Shown: positions 45,658-55,916 of the stretch, piece by piece
How positions within the stretch are numbered: the first letter of the stretch is position 1
Layout: each line of letters starts with the position of its first letter
NCBI RefSeq assembly: GCF_006094275.1
Contig: NZ_CP034412.1
Span: forward strand, 2,294,001 to 2,358,000
Reading direction: 5' to 3'
DNA from: Glutamicibacter creatinolyticus
Lineage (GTDB): Bacteria > Actinomycetota > Actinomycetes > Actinomycetales > Micrococcaceae
Length of the DNA stretch: 64,000 nt
Translations under genes and position numbers: made by a program
The notes under the pieces: generated by a model
Told to the model about the DNA's origin: nothing
Seen by the model: the letters and a program-made list of their open reading frames with translations, nothing else
The model's database searches: none

Positions 45658-48600
45658 TTAGTTCCTGCGGTTCTCCACCCTTACCAGCCGGGAAAGCGCC
45701 AGCACAATCAACGCTATGGCCACCAAGACCAGCAGCACGAACGCATAGTTGCGCAGGAACCAGACTACCGCCGCTGTGATGGCGACCGCGGCCCACCACA
45801 TCAGCAACCGCTCCCCCTGGGTCAAGCCCAGGGCCAGCAGTCCGGCGAAGAACAGCAGCACCAGCATCTGGGTCAGTGTTCCGGCATCCAGCACCGAGGC
45901 CAACTCGGCGGCACTGCCCAGCGTCGCGCCGGCAATCAGCCAGCCGCGGCCCAGGGCGCGGTGCGGCGCCCAATGACGCAGCCCAATCCCGGCGGCCACC
46001 ACCGCCAGGTACAGCAGCGCCGCGGAAGCGCCCAGCGGCTCGACCAGCACCCCGTAGCAGCGCAGGGCCACCAGGGCTGCGGCCACGACCACCGCATCGG
46101 TGCCATGCTGGCGCCAGGCGCGCGGCAGCTCGTGCAGCCGCGCCACCAGCAGGGCCAGCACCAGCACCAGTGCCCCGCCCAACAGCGGCAACGGTTCGCG
46201 GTGCAGCAGGTGGGCCACCGCCCCAGCGGTGAACCCGGAAGCCAGCATTGCGGCGTAGTAGATGCGCGCGGCCTGCCCGCCGGCGTCCGCAGATTTCTGC
46301 CAGTGCCGCGGGTAGTGCGGCACCGGCTCCTGGAAGCGGCCGTGCAGTAGTGCCAGGACCAGCAGCACGAGCGCGCCACCCAGCAGGGCCCAACTCAAAT
46401 CCAGCGTCCGCTCGCTCACCATGGTGCCCGAGCGCAGGGACTGCAGGCCGGTGTCCGCGGCCCCCAGCAGCAATAGCGCAGCTGCCGCCGAGTACAGTCC
46501 CATCTGCCGGGTATGCACCAGCAGGATTGAGCCAGCCGCGCCGATCAGGAAGACCAGCGCCAGCCAGCGCAGTTCGGGCTGATAGCCCAGCATGAGAACC
46601 AGCGGCACCAGCAACGCCGCCAACCTGATCCACTGGTGGCCCTGTTGCCTGCGGTAGGTCCATTCAAGGCCCAGGGCAACCACCGCCTGGGCGGCGAGCA
46701 GCCACATCGCCGCGGTGGCGCCCCACCATCCAGCCCGAACCCAGCCGGTCGTGGAATCGAACGTGGCGGCCGGGACAACGGCTAGCGCCGCCACGGCCAG
46801 GCTAACGGGAAGCAGCAGCCACTGCCGGTAGGGCCCGGCACCGAACGCCCAGTGCGCCAGCAGCGCATATCCCAGCCAGAGCAGCAGGCTCAGCAGGATG
46901 GTGCCCCGGTCCGTCTGCGGGCCGACAGCATAGGCCAGCAGCAGCAACGGCAACCCCACCAGGATTCCCAGCCCAATGACCCGCAATTCCCCCGGCACCG
47001 CTGCACCGCGGCTGCGGGAGAGAACCAGCCGGGCCGCTTGCGGCAGCACCACGCTGAGCAGCAGCACACAGAACTGCCCGTGCAGGTCCAGCTCGAAGTG
47101 CTCAACACTCCACCAGGCGGCAACGCTCAATTGGATCTGGGCCAGTGCGGCATGCGTGATTCTCCAGCCCGCCGCGGTACAGCGGGGCAGGGCCGCGATC
47201 AGAAAGACAATATTGGCCGCGGCCACCAACGGCGCCAGCCACCAGAAATCCGTGCGCAGTGCCAGGACAAAGTAGCCGCACAACGCCCCAAGCACCGGCG
47301 CGTGCACGAACACATCCATGGCCCCACCCGAGGTGGGCAGGCAGCGCCAGGCGACCCAGGCGGTGGCCAGCACCGAGCCGATCAGCACCAGCACCGACCA
47401 GCTGCCCGCCGTGACGCCCAGGAAGTGGGCACCGAACGGCAGCTCTCCCTGCAGGCGCAACGCCAGTGCGAACACCACCATCACCAGCAGGCTGGCGGTC
47501 ACCCGGATCCGCCAGTGCAGGTTCGCCACGGCGGTGCGTTCTGCGTGCCCCGCATTTCGGGCCGAGTAGACCAGCATCCCGGCGGCAGCCGCCCAGATGC
47601 CCACCATCGCGGCGCTCGCCACGCCCCGGTCGGAGGCCGGGGCAAACAGGAACTGCAGCAGCTGGGCGCTCTTGGCGCCCACCGCCAACAGGAGCACCCA
47701 ACGCAATTGCGCACCTAGCAGCGCCCGGGATTCGGGCTGCCGCCGCACGACGGCGCCCAGGCCCGCCATGCCAAGGACCAGTGCTGGCAGCGGCGTCCAC
47801 TCGTCCTGCCAGTTCTCGGCCAGGGCCAGCAGGGCGAACCCGAACAGCCAGCCGGCCTCCACCAGGGTGCCGCCGCTTCCCGCCAGCCAGCCAAGCAGCA
47901 CCAGCAGGGCAGGGATGACCAGCAGGGTCAGCCACCAGGTGCCGTGGGCGGAGTACGCATCCCTGGTATACCCGGCGGCCAGCGCCAGCCAGGCGCCGGC
48001 CCACAACACCATGCGTTCGGCAACCCGCCAGGTTTGGCTGGCCCCAAAAACCCGCTCATAGGCCGCGGCGAAGTGTTGTACGAGCGCCGCCTGGGCGGCC
48101 AGCAGCCCCGCCAGGAGAACCAGGATCACCCGGGTATCGACCTGTGCGTAGTCCAGCCCGAACAGCACCGCCAGCAGGAAGAACGCCCGGGCGGTAGCCA
48201 GGTTCCAAAGTCGGTGCCGCTCCTCCAGCCGGGTGCTAAGCACATAGAAGGCGCTCAGCGGCAGGAAGATCCAGAAGAACTCGCGGCTGCTCAACTCATC
48301 CAGCATGACCAGGGAGGCCAGGAACACCAGCGGAGGCAGCAGCCGGTAGCTGCTGGAGAGCGCTTGGTGGAATTGTGAGGCGCGCACGGCCGGGCTGCCG
48401 ATGACCAGCAGGAGCATTGCCACCGCCAGCACCAACAGGGCCAGCAGGTAGGCCAGTACGCCCTGCTGGAGCACCGCGCCGCCGGACATGGCGGTGGAGA
48501 TCAGAATCAGCACGGCCAGCCAGGCCAGCACCCGGGAGTGCAGCCGCAAAGAGGCGAAGCCGAATGCGAGGGTGCCCACCACGGAGTAGCCCAACCAGAT

Positions 48601-49347
48601 GCCGGTGGGTGGGGTGTGCAGGGTGTTGTAGGTCGCCAGGGCGCATAGGGGCAACAGCGCCAACCCCGTGCCGGTGAAGGCCGCGGCGGCCGGACGCAGG
48701 TTGGGTTGGACCCGGTGGACTATCAATCCCGCGGCATAAAATGCTGCGGCGACAACACACAGGCCCACCAGCTTGGCCACCGGGGCCAGGGCGAAGCTGA
48801 GGAAGAGTGCGCCGGCCGCCACCAGCAGCAGCGCGGCAACATACAAGGTGATGTTCACGTTGCGCAGTTCGCGTTCGCGCGCGCTCAGCGTCGGGCGGAC
48901 CGGGACGCTCGGTGCTGCACTCGTGCGCTGGGGGCCGAATTCAATGGCCCGCACCCGGTCGGAGACCTGCCCGCCGCCGGACGCGGGCGTCAGGAACGGA
49001 AGCCGGGCGGGGGCAGGGGTTGGCGTGGTTTGCGCGGGCTGCTGGCTCTGCTGGTCGCGTGCGGCGGGCGCAGGATGTTGCCCGGGGGCCGGCGCCGGAG
49101 GGGAACCGGCGTGGGCATAAGGATGACCCGGCGCGGGCTGCGTGCTGCCAGCTGCAGCGGAGGGTCCTGGCGCCGCGTCCGGCTCGGAGGCCTGGGCACC
49201 TGTGCCAGTGCGCCAGTACGCCGTTGCGGCATCATAGCCCTGTTGCCAGGCCTGGCCGAGCTGCTGGCTGCGGCGGCCGGCGGCGGTGCGCCGTCCGATC
49301 AGGAAGGCCACCACCGCGATGATGATGACCAAGATGGTGTAGCCCAT
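45658..49347 (-). CDS. Very large polytopic membrane protein, function unknown
   Basis: 1229 residues. One N-terminal membrane anchor (YTILVIIIAVVAFLIGRR), then a Pro/Ala/Gln-rich cytoplasmic or disordered stretch of about residues 45-130, then some 30 or more hydrophobic segments to the end, rich in Leu, Ala and Trp. It resembles giant actinobacterial membrane proteins of unassigned function. No enzymatic motif was recognised. ATG 49347 has GGGGGAG five bases upstream. It lies between tuf and rpsJ on the same strand, after a strong terminator, so it is probably transcribed on its own. Codon use is high-GC like its neighbours. Confidence 0.85.
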   Translation of the reverse strand: MGYTILVIIIAVVAFLIGRRTAAGRRSQQLGQAWQQGYDAATAYWRTGTGAQASEPDAAPGPSAAAGSTQPAPGHPYAHAGSPPAPAPGQHPAPAARDQQSQQPAQTTPTPAPARLPFLTPASGGGQVSDRVRAIEFGPQRTSAAPSVPVRPTLSARERELRNVNITLYVAALLLVAAGALFLSFALAPVAKLVGLCVVAAAFYAAGLIVHRVQPNLRPAAAAFTGTGLALLPLCALATYNTLHTPPTGIWLGYSVVGTLAFGFASLRLHSRVLAWLAVLILISTAMSGGAVLQQGVLAYLLALLVLAVAMLLLVIGSPAVRASQFHQALSSSYRLLPPLVFLASLVMLDELSSREFFWIFLPLSAFYVLSTRLEERHRLWNLATARAFFLLAVLFGLDYAQVDTRVILVLLAGLLAAQAALVQHFAAAYERVFGASQTWRVAERMVLWAGAWLALAAGYTRDAYSAHGTWWLTLLVIPALLVLLGWLAGSGGTLVEAGWLFGFALLALAENWQDEWTPLPALVLGMAGLGAVVRRQPESRALLGAQLRWVLLLAVGAKSAQLLQFLFAPASDRGVASAAMVGIWAAAAGMLVYSARNAGHAERTAVANLHWRIRVTASLLVMVVFALALRLQGELPFGAHFLGVTAGSWSVLVLIGSVLATAWVAWRCLPTSGGAMDVFVHAPVLGALCGYFVLALRTDFWWLAPLVAAANIVFLIAALPRCTAAGWRITHAALAQIQLSVAAWWSVEHFELDLHGQFCVLLLSVVLPQAARLVLSRSRGAAVPGELRVIGLGILVGLPLLLLAYAVGPQTDRGTILLSLLLWLGYALLAHWAFGAGPYRQWLLLPVSLAVAALAVVPAATFDSTTGWVRAGWWGATAAMWLLAAQAVVALGLEWTYRRQQGHQWIRLAALLVPLVLMLGYQPELRWLALVFLIGAAGSILLVHTRQMGLYSAAAALLLLGAADTGLQSLRSGTMVSERTLDLSWALLGGALVLLVLALLHGRFQEPVPHYPRHWQKSADAGGQAARIYYAAMLASGFTAGAVAHLLHREPLPLLGGALVLVLALLVARLHELPRAWRQHGTDAVVVAAALVALRCYGVLVEPLGASAALLYLAVVAAGIGLRHWAPHRALGRGWLIAGATLGSAAELASVLDAGTLTQMLVLLFFAGLLALGLTQGERLLMWWAAVAITAAVVWFLRNYAFVLLVLVAIALIVLALSRLVRVENRRN

Positions 49348-49446
49348 GCCGCTCCCCCGTTTTCTTGCGTACGCCGACGTCTGTGAACCTGGATCAATTC
49401 AACCAGCTTTTTGACTAAATGTCGGCTTTGCTACGCGTATGGGCAT

Positions 49447-49490
49447 AAAAAATTCCCCGTCACTCCTTGCGGAGTCACGGGGAATTTTTT
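49447..49490 (-). terminator. Bidirectional-type terminator after tuf
   Basis: AAAAAATTCCCCGTCACTCC pairs with GGAGTCACGGGGAATTTTTT (one mismatch) around TTGC. T tracts lie on both strands. It ends the str operon. Confidence 0.9.
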
Positions 49491-49528
49491 GAACTTAGAC
49501 CTCGCGGTCTAGAACATCATCCAGGTAC

Positions 49529-50719
49529 TTACTTGGTGATGTTGGTGACGCGACCCGAACCAACGGTGCGGCCACCCTCGCGGATAGCGAAGCCCAGGCC
49601 TTCTTCCATGGCGATCGGCTGGATCAGCTCAACCGACATTTCGGTGTTGTCGCCCGGCATAACCATCTCGGTGCCTTCCGGCAGGGTGATGACGCCGGTG
49701 ACGTCGGTGGTGCGGAAGTAGAACTGCGGACGGTAGTTCGAGTAGAACGGGTTGTGGCGGCCGCCTTCATCCTTGGACAGGATGTAGACGTTGGCCTCGA
49801 AGTTGGTGTGCGGGGTGATCGAACCCGGCTTCACAACAACCTGACCGCGTTCCACGTCTTCGCGCTTCAGACCGCGAAGCAGCAGACCACAGTTCTCGCC
49901 TGCCCAGGCCTCGTCGAGCTGCTTGTGGAACATCTCGATACCGGTAACGGTGGTCTTCTGGATCGGGCGGATGCCAACGATCTCAACTTCCGAGTTGATG
50001 GCCAGGGTGCCACGCTCGGCGCGGCCGGTCACCACGGTACCGCGACCGGTGATGGTGAAGACGTCCTCGATCGGCATCAGGAACGGCTTGTCACGGTCAC
50101 GCACCGGATCCGGGATGAAGGTGTCAACGGCATCCATCAGTTCTTCGATGGACTTGGTCCACTCCGGGTCGCCTTCCAGGGCCTTCAGGCCCGAAACGCG
50201 GACAACCGGGGCGTCGTCACCGTCGAAGCCCTGCGAGGACAGAAGTTCGCGAACTTCCATCTCCACCAGCTCGAGCAGTTCTTCGTCCTCGACCATGTCG
50301 GACTTGTTCAGTGCGACCAGCAGGGTCGGAACGCCAACCTGGCGAGCCAGCAGAACGTGCTCGCGGGTCTGAGCCATCGGACCGTCGGTAGCGGCAACCA
50401 CCAGGATTGCGCCGTCCATCTGGGCGGCACCGGTGATCATGTTCTTCACGTAGTCAGCGTGGCCCGGGGCGTCGACGTGTGCGTAGTGACGCTTCTCGGT
50501 CTGGTACTCGACGTGCGAGATGTTGATGGTAATACCGCGCTGGCGCTCTTCCGGTGCGGAGTCAACGCTAGCGAAGTCGCGCTGCTCGTTCAGATCCGGG
50601 TACTTGTCAGCAAGCACCTTGGAAATGGCAGCCGTCAAAGTGGTCTTACCGTGGTCAACGTGACCGATGGTGCCAATGTTGACGTGCGGCTTAGTCCGCT
50701 CGAACTTTGCCTTTGCCAC
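49529..50719 (-). CDS. tuf: Elongation factor Tu
   Basis: 396 residues. G1 [10 protein letters not shown], switch [14 protein letters not shown]3 [14 protein letters not shown]4 NKSD, then domains 2 and 3 with the tRNA- and EF-Ts-contacting surfaces, ending GRVTNITK. Delivers aminoacyl-tRNA to the A site. Last gene of the str operon; a hairpin in the fusA-tuf gap suggests partly separate expression. Confidence 0.98.
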   Translation of the reverse strand: MAKAKFERTKPHVNIGTIGHVDHGKTTLTAAISKVLADKYPDLNEQRDFASVDSAPEERQRGITINISHVEYQTEKRHYAHVDAPGHADYVKNMITGAAQMDGAILVVAATDGPMAQTREHVLLARQVGVPTLLVALNKSDMVEDEELLELVEMEVRELLSSQGFDGDDAPVVRVSGLKALEGDPEWTKSIEELMDAVDTFIPDPVRDRDKPFLMPIEDVFTITGRGTVVTGRAERGTLAINSEVEIVGIRPIQKTTVTGIEMFHKQLDEAWAGENCGLLLRGLKREDVERGQVVVKPGSITPHTNFEANVYILSKDEGGRHNPFYSNYRPQFYFRTTDVTGVITLPEGTEMVMPGDNTEMSVELIQPIAMEEGLGFAIREGGRTVGSGRVTNITK

Positions 50720-50868
50720 AGGTTCCTCCTAGAAACATTTCAGAAGACGTATTTCCGTCTGCGCGGTTCGCAAACGAAACTGGAATCAGTCTACTGGGGG
50801 CATGGATAAATATGGAAATTTCGGTCCTCTGCGGGATCCGGTTGTGATGGATCCCTCGTTGGCCGTTT

Positions 50869-50905
50869 GCGAGGCCGGTTTCAATGGCTTTGGAACCGGC
50901 CTCGC
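50869..50905 (-). terminator. Hairpin between fusA and tuf
   Basis: GCGAGGCCGGTT and AACCGGCCTCGC form a perfect 12-bp stem with a 13-base loop. No T tract; it may attenuate or mark RNA processing upstream of tuf. Confidence 0.5.
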
Positions 50906-50962
50906 GATCGGCCACTCCCCCACACAGGCGGGGTCACGGCCAAGTGTTGGTGCCTGAGGCGA

Positions 50963-53077
50963 TTACTCGCCGCGGGACTTCTGAATGATCTCGTCGGCCA
51001 CGGCCTTCGGAACTTCAGCATAGGTCGAGAAGGTCATCGAGTACACCGCACGACCCTGGGTCTTCGAGCGCAGGTCACCGATGTAGCCGAACATCTCGGA
51101 CAGCGGCACTGCGGCACGGATGACCTTGACGCCCGAGGCATCGGACATTTCCTGGATCGAGCCACGGCGGGAGTTCAGGTCGCCGATGACGTCGCCCATG
51201 TACTCTTCCGGGGTACGGACTTCGACGGCCATCACTGGTTCGAGCAGGATCGGGTTGGCGCGACGTGCACCTTCCTTGAAGACCTGCGAACCGGCGATCT
51301 TGAACGCCATTTCCGAGGAGTCAACGTCGTGGTAGGCACCGTCGATCAGGGTGGCCTTCACGCCGACCATCGGGTAGCCGGCCAGGATGCCGAACTGCAT
51401 GGCGTCCTGGATACCTGCGTCCACCGACGGGATGTACTCGCGCGGAACGCGGCCACCGGTGATGGCGTTCTTGAATTCGTAGCTGACGCCCTCAACGACC
51501 TCAAGCGGCTCGAAGGAGACCTGCACCTTCGCGAACTGGCCGGAACCACCGGTCTGCTTCTTGTGGGTGAAGTCGACCTTCTCCACAGCCTTCTTGATGG
51601 TTTCGCGGTAGGCCACCTGCGGCTTGCCGACGTTGGCTTCCACGCGGAATTCGCGCTTCATGCGGTCCACCAGGATGTCCAGGTGCAGCTCGCCCATGCC
51701 GCCGATTTCGGTCTGGCCGGTTTCCTCGTTCAGGGAAACGGTGAAGGTCGGGTCTTCCGCCGACAGCTTCTGGATAGCGGTCGACAGCTTCTCCTGGTCA
51801 CCCTTGGTCTTGGGCTCGATGGCCACGAAGATCACCGGATCCGGGAAGGTCATCGATTCCAGAACGATGGGGTTGGCCGGATCGCACAGGGTGTCACCGG
51901 TGGTGGTGTCCTTCAGGCCGATCACGGCGTAGATGTGACCCGCGTGGATCTCATCAACCGGGTTCTCCTTGTTGGCGTGCATCTGGAACAGCTTGCCGAT
52001 GCGCTCGCGCTTCTGCTTGGTGGAGTTCAGCAGCTGGGCGCCGGAGGCGACCTTGCCCGAGTACACGCGGATGAAGTTCAGCTGACCGAAGAACGGGTGG
52101 GCAGCGATCTTGAACGCCAGCGCGGAGAACGGTGCGTCCTCGCTCGGCTCGCGGGTCAGTTCGATGCTCTCGTCCTTGGGGTCGTGCCCAACCATGGCCT
52201 CGACGTCCAGCGGGGAAGGCAGGTAGTCGATGACCGCGTCGATCATCGGCTGCACGCCACGGTTCTTGAAGGCCGAGCCACAGAACACCGGGTAGGCTTC
52301 GCCCTTGACGGTCAGGGCGCGGATACCGGCCTTGATCTCTTCATTGCTCAGCTCTTCGCCCTCGAGGTACTTCTCCATGAGTTCCTCGGAGGCCTCGGCG
52401 ACGTCCTCAACCAGCTTGTTGCGGTATTCCTCGGCACGCTCCTGCAGATCGGCAGGGATTTCCTGGATCTCGTAGTTGGCGCCCATGGTGACGTCACCCT
52501 TGGAGTCGCCTTCCCAGACGAATGCCTTCATGGTCAGCAGGTCAACAACGCCGACGAAGTCGGACTCGGAGCCGATCGGCAGCTGCATGACCAGCGGCTT
52601 GGCACCCAGGCGGTTGACGATGGTGTCCACGGTGAAGTAGAAGTCAGCGCCCAGCTTGTCCATCTTGTTGACGAAGCAGATACGCGGGACGTTGTACTTG
52701 TCGGCCTGGCGCCACACAGTCTCGGACTGCGGCTCCACGCCTTCCTTGCCGTCGAAGACGGCAACTGCACCGTCGAGCACGCGCAGCGAACGTTCCACCT
52801 CAACGGTGAAGTCAACGTGGCCGGGGGTGTCGATGATGTTGATCTGGTTGTTGTTCCAGAAGCAAGTCACGGCCGCGGAGGTAATGGTGATACCGCGTTC
52901 CTTTTCCTGCTCCATCCAGTCGGTGGTGGCACCACCGTCGTGGGTCTCACCGAGCTTGTGGTTCACACCCGTGTAGAACAGGATGCGCTCAGTGGTGGTG
53001 GTCTTACCGGCATCGATGTGTGCCATGATACCGATATTGCGGACCTTGTTCAGGTCAGTAAGCACGTCCTGTGCCAC
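50963..53077 (-). CDS. fusA: Elongation factor G
   Basis: 704 residues, five domains. G1 [16 protein letters not shown]2 [15 protein letters not shown]3 DTPGHVDF, G4 NKMDKLGAD, then domains II-V with the domain IV tip [15 protein letters not shown]. Drives translocation. Follows rpsG by 72 bases. Confidence 0.98.
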   Translation of the reverse strand: MAQDVLTDLNKVRNIGIMAHIDAGKTTTTERILFYTGVNHKLGETHDGGATTDWMEQEKERGITITSAAVTCFWNNNQINIIDTPGHVDFTVEVERSLRVLDGAVAVFDGKEGVEPQSETVWRQADKYNVPRICFVNKMDKLGADFYFTVDTIVNRLGAKPLVMQLPIGSESDFVGVVDLLTMKAFVWEGDSKGDVTMGANYEIQEIPADLQERAEEYRNKLVEDVAEASEELMEKYLEGEELSNEEIKAGIRALTVKGEAYPVFCGSAFKNRGVQPMIDAVIDYLPSPLDVEAMVGHDPKDESIELTREPSEDAPFSALAFKIAAHPFFGQLNFIRVYSGKVASGAQLLNSTKQKRERIGKLFQMHANKENPVDEIHAGHIYAVIGLKDTTTGDTLCDPANPIVLESMTFPDPVIFVAIEPKTKGDQEKLSTAIQKLSAEDPTFTVSLNEETGQTEIGGMGELHLDILVDRMKREFRVEANVGKPQVAYRETIKKAVEKVDFTHKKQTGGSGQFAKVQVSFEPLEVVEGVSYEFKNAITGGRVPREYIPSVDAGIQDAMQFGILAGYPMVGVKATLIDGAYHDVDSSEMAFKIAGSQVFKEGARRANPILLEPVMAVEVRTPEEYMGDVIGDLNSRRGSIQEMSDASGVKVIRAAVPLSEMFGYIGDLRSKTQGRAVYSMTFSTYAEVPKAVADEIIQKSRGE

Positions 53078-53149
53078 GTTGTCTCCCTAAGAGCTGAGGC
53101 TTGGCATGGCCGGCGGCGGGTTCCCGCCGCCGGCGACGCCAGGCGATTC

Positions 53150-53620
53150 TTACCAGCGGTAGTGTGCGAAGGCCTTGTTGGACTCGGCCATCTTGTGAGT
53201 GTCTTCGCGACGCTTCACAGCGGCACCCAGACCGTTCGAGGCATCCAGAATCTCGTTCTGCAGGCGCTCGATCATGGTCTTCTCGCGACGAGCCTTGGAG
53301 TAGCCAACCAGCCAGCGCAGGGCCAGCGCGGTGGCGCGGCCCGGCTTGACCTCGACCGGCACCTGGTAGGTTGCGCCACCCACACGGCGGGAGCGAACCT
53401 CTAGGGCCGGACGGATGTTGTCCATGGCCTTCTTCAAGGTCGAAACGGCATCGGCGCCCGACTTGGCGGCGGCACCTTCCAGTGCACCGTAGACGATGCG
53501 CTCGGCGGTGGACTTCTTGCCACCGACCAGCACCTTGTTGATCAGCTGGGTGACCAACGGCGAGTCGTATACCGGATCAGAAACCAGTGGGCGCTTCGGC
53601 GCCGGACCCTTACGCGGCAT
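53150..53620 (-). CDS. rpsG: 30S ribosomal protein S7
   Basis: 156 residues. [20 protein letters not shown] at the N-terminus and [20 protein letters not shown] with [20 protein letters not shown] at the end. Nucleates 30S head assembly. Shares one base with the rpsL stop. Confidence 0.98.
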   Translation of the reverse strand: MPRKGPAPKRPLVSDPVYDSPLVTQLINKVLVGGKKSTAERIVYGALEGAAAKSGADAVSTLKKAMDNIRPALEVRSRRVGGATYQVPVEVKPGRATALALRWLVGYSKARREKTMIERLQNEILDASNGLGAAVKRREDTHKMAESNKAFAHYRW

Positions 53621-53994
53621 TACTTACCATCCTTCTTTGCGCCGTAGCGGGAACGAGCCTGCTTACGATCCTTAACGCCCTGGGTATCCAGTGCACCACG
53701 AACAATCTTGTAGCGAACGCCCGGCAGGTCCTTCACACGACCACCGCGCACCAGCACGATGGAGTGTTCCTGCAGGTTGTGTCCGACACCCGGGATGTAG
53801 GCGGTCACTTCGACGCCGCCGGACAGGCGCACACGGGCAACCTTACGCAGAGCGGAGTTCGGCTTCTTAGGGGTGGTGGTGTACACACGGGTGCACACGC
53901 CACGACGCATGGGGTTGCCGCGCAGGGCAGGGGCCTTGCCCTTGTTTACCTGCGGCTGGCGGCCCTTACGGACCAGCTGCTGAATAGTAGGCAC
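53620..53994 (-). CDS. rpsL: 30S ribosomal protein S12
   Basis: 124 residues from GTG 53994, which has GGAAGGA eight bases upstream; the upstream ATG at 54042 adds non-family residues. [20 protein letters not shown] opens it. Both lysines linked to streptomycin resistance are the wild-type residues ([13 protein letters not shown] and GRVKDLPG). First gene of the str operon. Confidence 0.97.
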   Translation of the reverse strand: MPTIQQLVRKGRQPQVNKGKAPALRGNPMRRGVCTRVYTTTPKKPNSALRKVARVRLSGGVEVTAYIPGVGHNLQEHSIVLVRGGRVKDLPGVRYKIVRGALDTQGVKDRKQARSRYGAKKDGK

Positions 53995-54042
53995 TTTCGT
54001 GTCCTTCCAATTTTCTAAAATTCTTCGGCGCCGCCGATCCAT

Positions 54043-54923
54043 CGGATGACGGGTACTGCTGCGCTATCTGCTCGTTCCATCGCGCACTCAGCGAAAAGTC
54101 TCTAGGCGTGCGAAAGTGTGGCATTCGTTGCGCAACCTACCCGCAACCCGGACCGCGTCCATTTTGCCACACATAAAACAATTGTTACGAGTCTAGCATT
54201 AATCCTGCCAGCCCCGAAAATCCAGGATTCAAAGCCCACATGACCAGTTGATTGCCAGTTCGCAAACCCTTGTCCTGCAGGCGTTGAGCCCCGGAGTGTC
54301 TCACCTACTATTTTCGCATGTGCCCCACGACCCAGCAATGGGATGTGCCTCACTATCATTCGGGCTATCCGCGTGCCGGCTGTGGCGCCGGGGCGATTCA
54401 TCCCCGGCCATACCCTGCGGCGAGCGGACTACCCTCGACTGACCTACTGACAGAGGCCGAACACGCCAACAAGAACGATGAGCGGCATACCGACCGGGGG
54501 CCCGGCTCAATATTGTTGCCGCGGGAGGACACCCAATGTTCGGCTGGGCAAGCTTCCGAAGAAGCGAGGCGTGCTCGCGGAGGCGCGCGAGCACCGTGCC
54601 GCCTACCATGCCGCGTCGCCGGCTGGCATCCGCGGCGTGCGGGGTTGAATCGTCCAGCGGGCGGCAGTGTGCGGCCGTCCGCAAACCTCGGAAGGCAGCG
54701 CCACGCACATCTGCACTCCGCTCCCCCTGGCTCCCCAAAGCCGCCTGTTGCGCACCCAAGAGTTGTAATAGCACCGGGTGTAAATACTACTAGTCGCGCT
54801 TTTCTGTCCCGCTGATTATCGACAGTGGAGATCCCTCTACTGCCGGGGATCATGGCGTAGGCCGCTCGCTCACCGTCGGCTTCGCGCAACCCAGCCTTTC
54901 GCCTGCCTGCGCCGCGCCTGGGG
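54043..54923. other. About 880 bases between rpsL and the resolvase gene
   Basis: It must hold the str operon promoter near rpsL on the minus strand. Further out, several overlapping ORFs exist in GC-rich sequence on both strands; none resembles a known protein. The ORF 54536-54793 has GGGAGG before its ATG but its composition is not convincing. Likely remnant DNA around the resolvase/SUMF1 insert. Confidence 0.45.
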
Positions 54924-55751
54924 CTAGGCTGACGGTACCTGGCAAAACCTAGAAGCACGGATGTCGCTCCTCGACCCGCTCACGGAGTTCGTGCCGGTAC
55001 ACGCGAGCATTGTGGTCATTTTCCGAAGCCGGCTGCACACAAGCCATCGAGACTCCAGGCCTGCGCAGCCGGCCATGGACATGAAAATTTCCGAAGGTGA
55101 CTGCACAGGGCTGGACTTTGCGCAATAGTCCAATGTACTAACCTGCGCAGAAAATAAATGACCGACCCTACTTGATGGGTTCATTGCTCGCCTGAGAGCG
55201 CGGTACACGGTCGATCTAGCCACCGAGAACAGTTCTCCAAGTTCTGTCGTTGTCTGGTTCCCAGCGCGATGCAGCTCTACTAGATGTGCTTCTTGCTTGC
55301 TGGAAAGTCTGGGCGGCTTGCCGCGTAGTCTGCCTTTTGTCCTTGCAACAGCCATGCCCTCACGCGTGCGTGCCCGGATCAGATCTGCCTCAAACTCGGC
55401 AACCATAGCCAGGACGTTGAACAGGAGCTTACCTACAAGGTCGATGGGGTCGTGGACTGATCCGCCGATGCTGAGCTTCACCTCGCGGCCGGTGAGTTCA
55501 TCAACGATGTCTATCGCGTCGCGCAAGGATCGCGCCATCCGGTCAAGCTTCATCACCACCAACGTATCCCCAGCACGGCAAGCGGCCATCGCCTCGCTGA
55601 GCCCGGACCGCGCCCTATTCGTGCCAGTGCGGCCTTGATCAGTGAAGTTCTTCTCAGGAGCCACGCCCGAGGCCATAAGCGCGTTCTTTAGGGCGGTGAG
55701 GTCTTGGTCGTTAGTGGATACGCGCGCGTACCCGATACGGAGTCCGGTCAT
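54924..55751 (-). CDS. Serine recombinase (resolvase/invertase) with unusual C-terminal extension
   Basis: From ATG 55751 the protein begins LRIGYARVSTNDQDLTALKN with the nucleophile Ser10 in YARVS. VVMKLDRMARSLRD carries the arginine cluster and LLFNVLAMVAEFEADLIRAR the long E helix. A helix-turn-helix (TTTELGELFSVARSTVYRAL) ends about residue 188, where Tn3/Hin-type enzymes stop. About 85 more residues follow (from MNPSSRVGHL) that look like read-through of non-coding DNA, rich in Ser, Cys and Met. No transposase is nearby. It is divergent from the SUMF1 gene with 165 bases between starts. Confidence 0.85.
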   Translation of the reverse strand: MTGLRIGYARVSTNDQDLTALKNALMASGVAPEKNFTDQGRTGTNRARSGLSEAMAACRAGDTLVVMKLDRMARSLRDAIDIVDELTGREVKLSIGGSVHDPIDLVGKLLFNVLAMVAEFEADLIRARTREGMAVARTKGRLRGKPPRLSSKQEAHLVELHRAGNQTTTELGELFSVARSTVYRALRRAMNPSSRVGHLFSAQVSTLDYCAKSSPVQSPSEIFMSMAGCAGLESRWLVCSRLRKMTTMLACTGTNSVSGSRSDIRASRFCQVPSA

Positions 55752-55916
55752 GATTGGGAGCGTCCCGTTTAGGGTGCCTCTACCGGGCATTTTCTCGGTC
55801 GGGTCATACGGGAGTCGGGCGGACCCGGAAACCTGCCAGTGTTGCCAGGACCCGAAGTTGTCCGCACTTGTACCAGTGAACGACCGGCTTGCGGGACGGC
55901 ATGGGAGCATTGTGGA

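Noticed and set aside
54301-54815. Overlapping ORFs on both strands upstream of rpsL, including 54536-54793 with a good Shine-Dalgarno
   Set aside because: Compositions are Arg/Ser/Pro-rich in all frames, typical of random GC-rich DNA, with no motif. The ribosome site alone is not enough.
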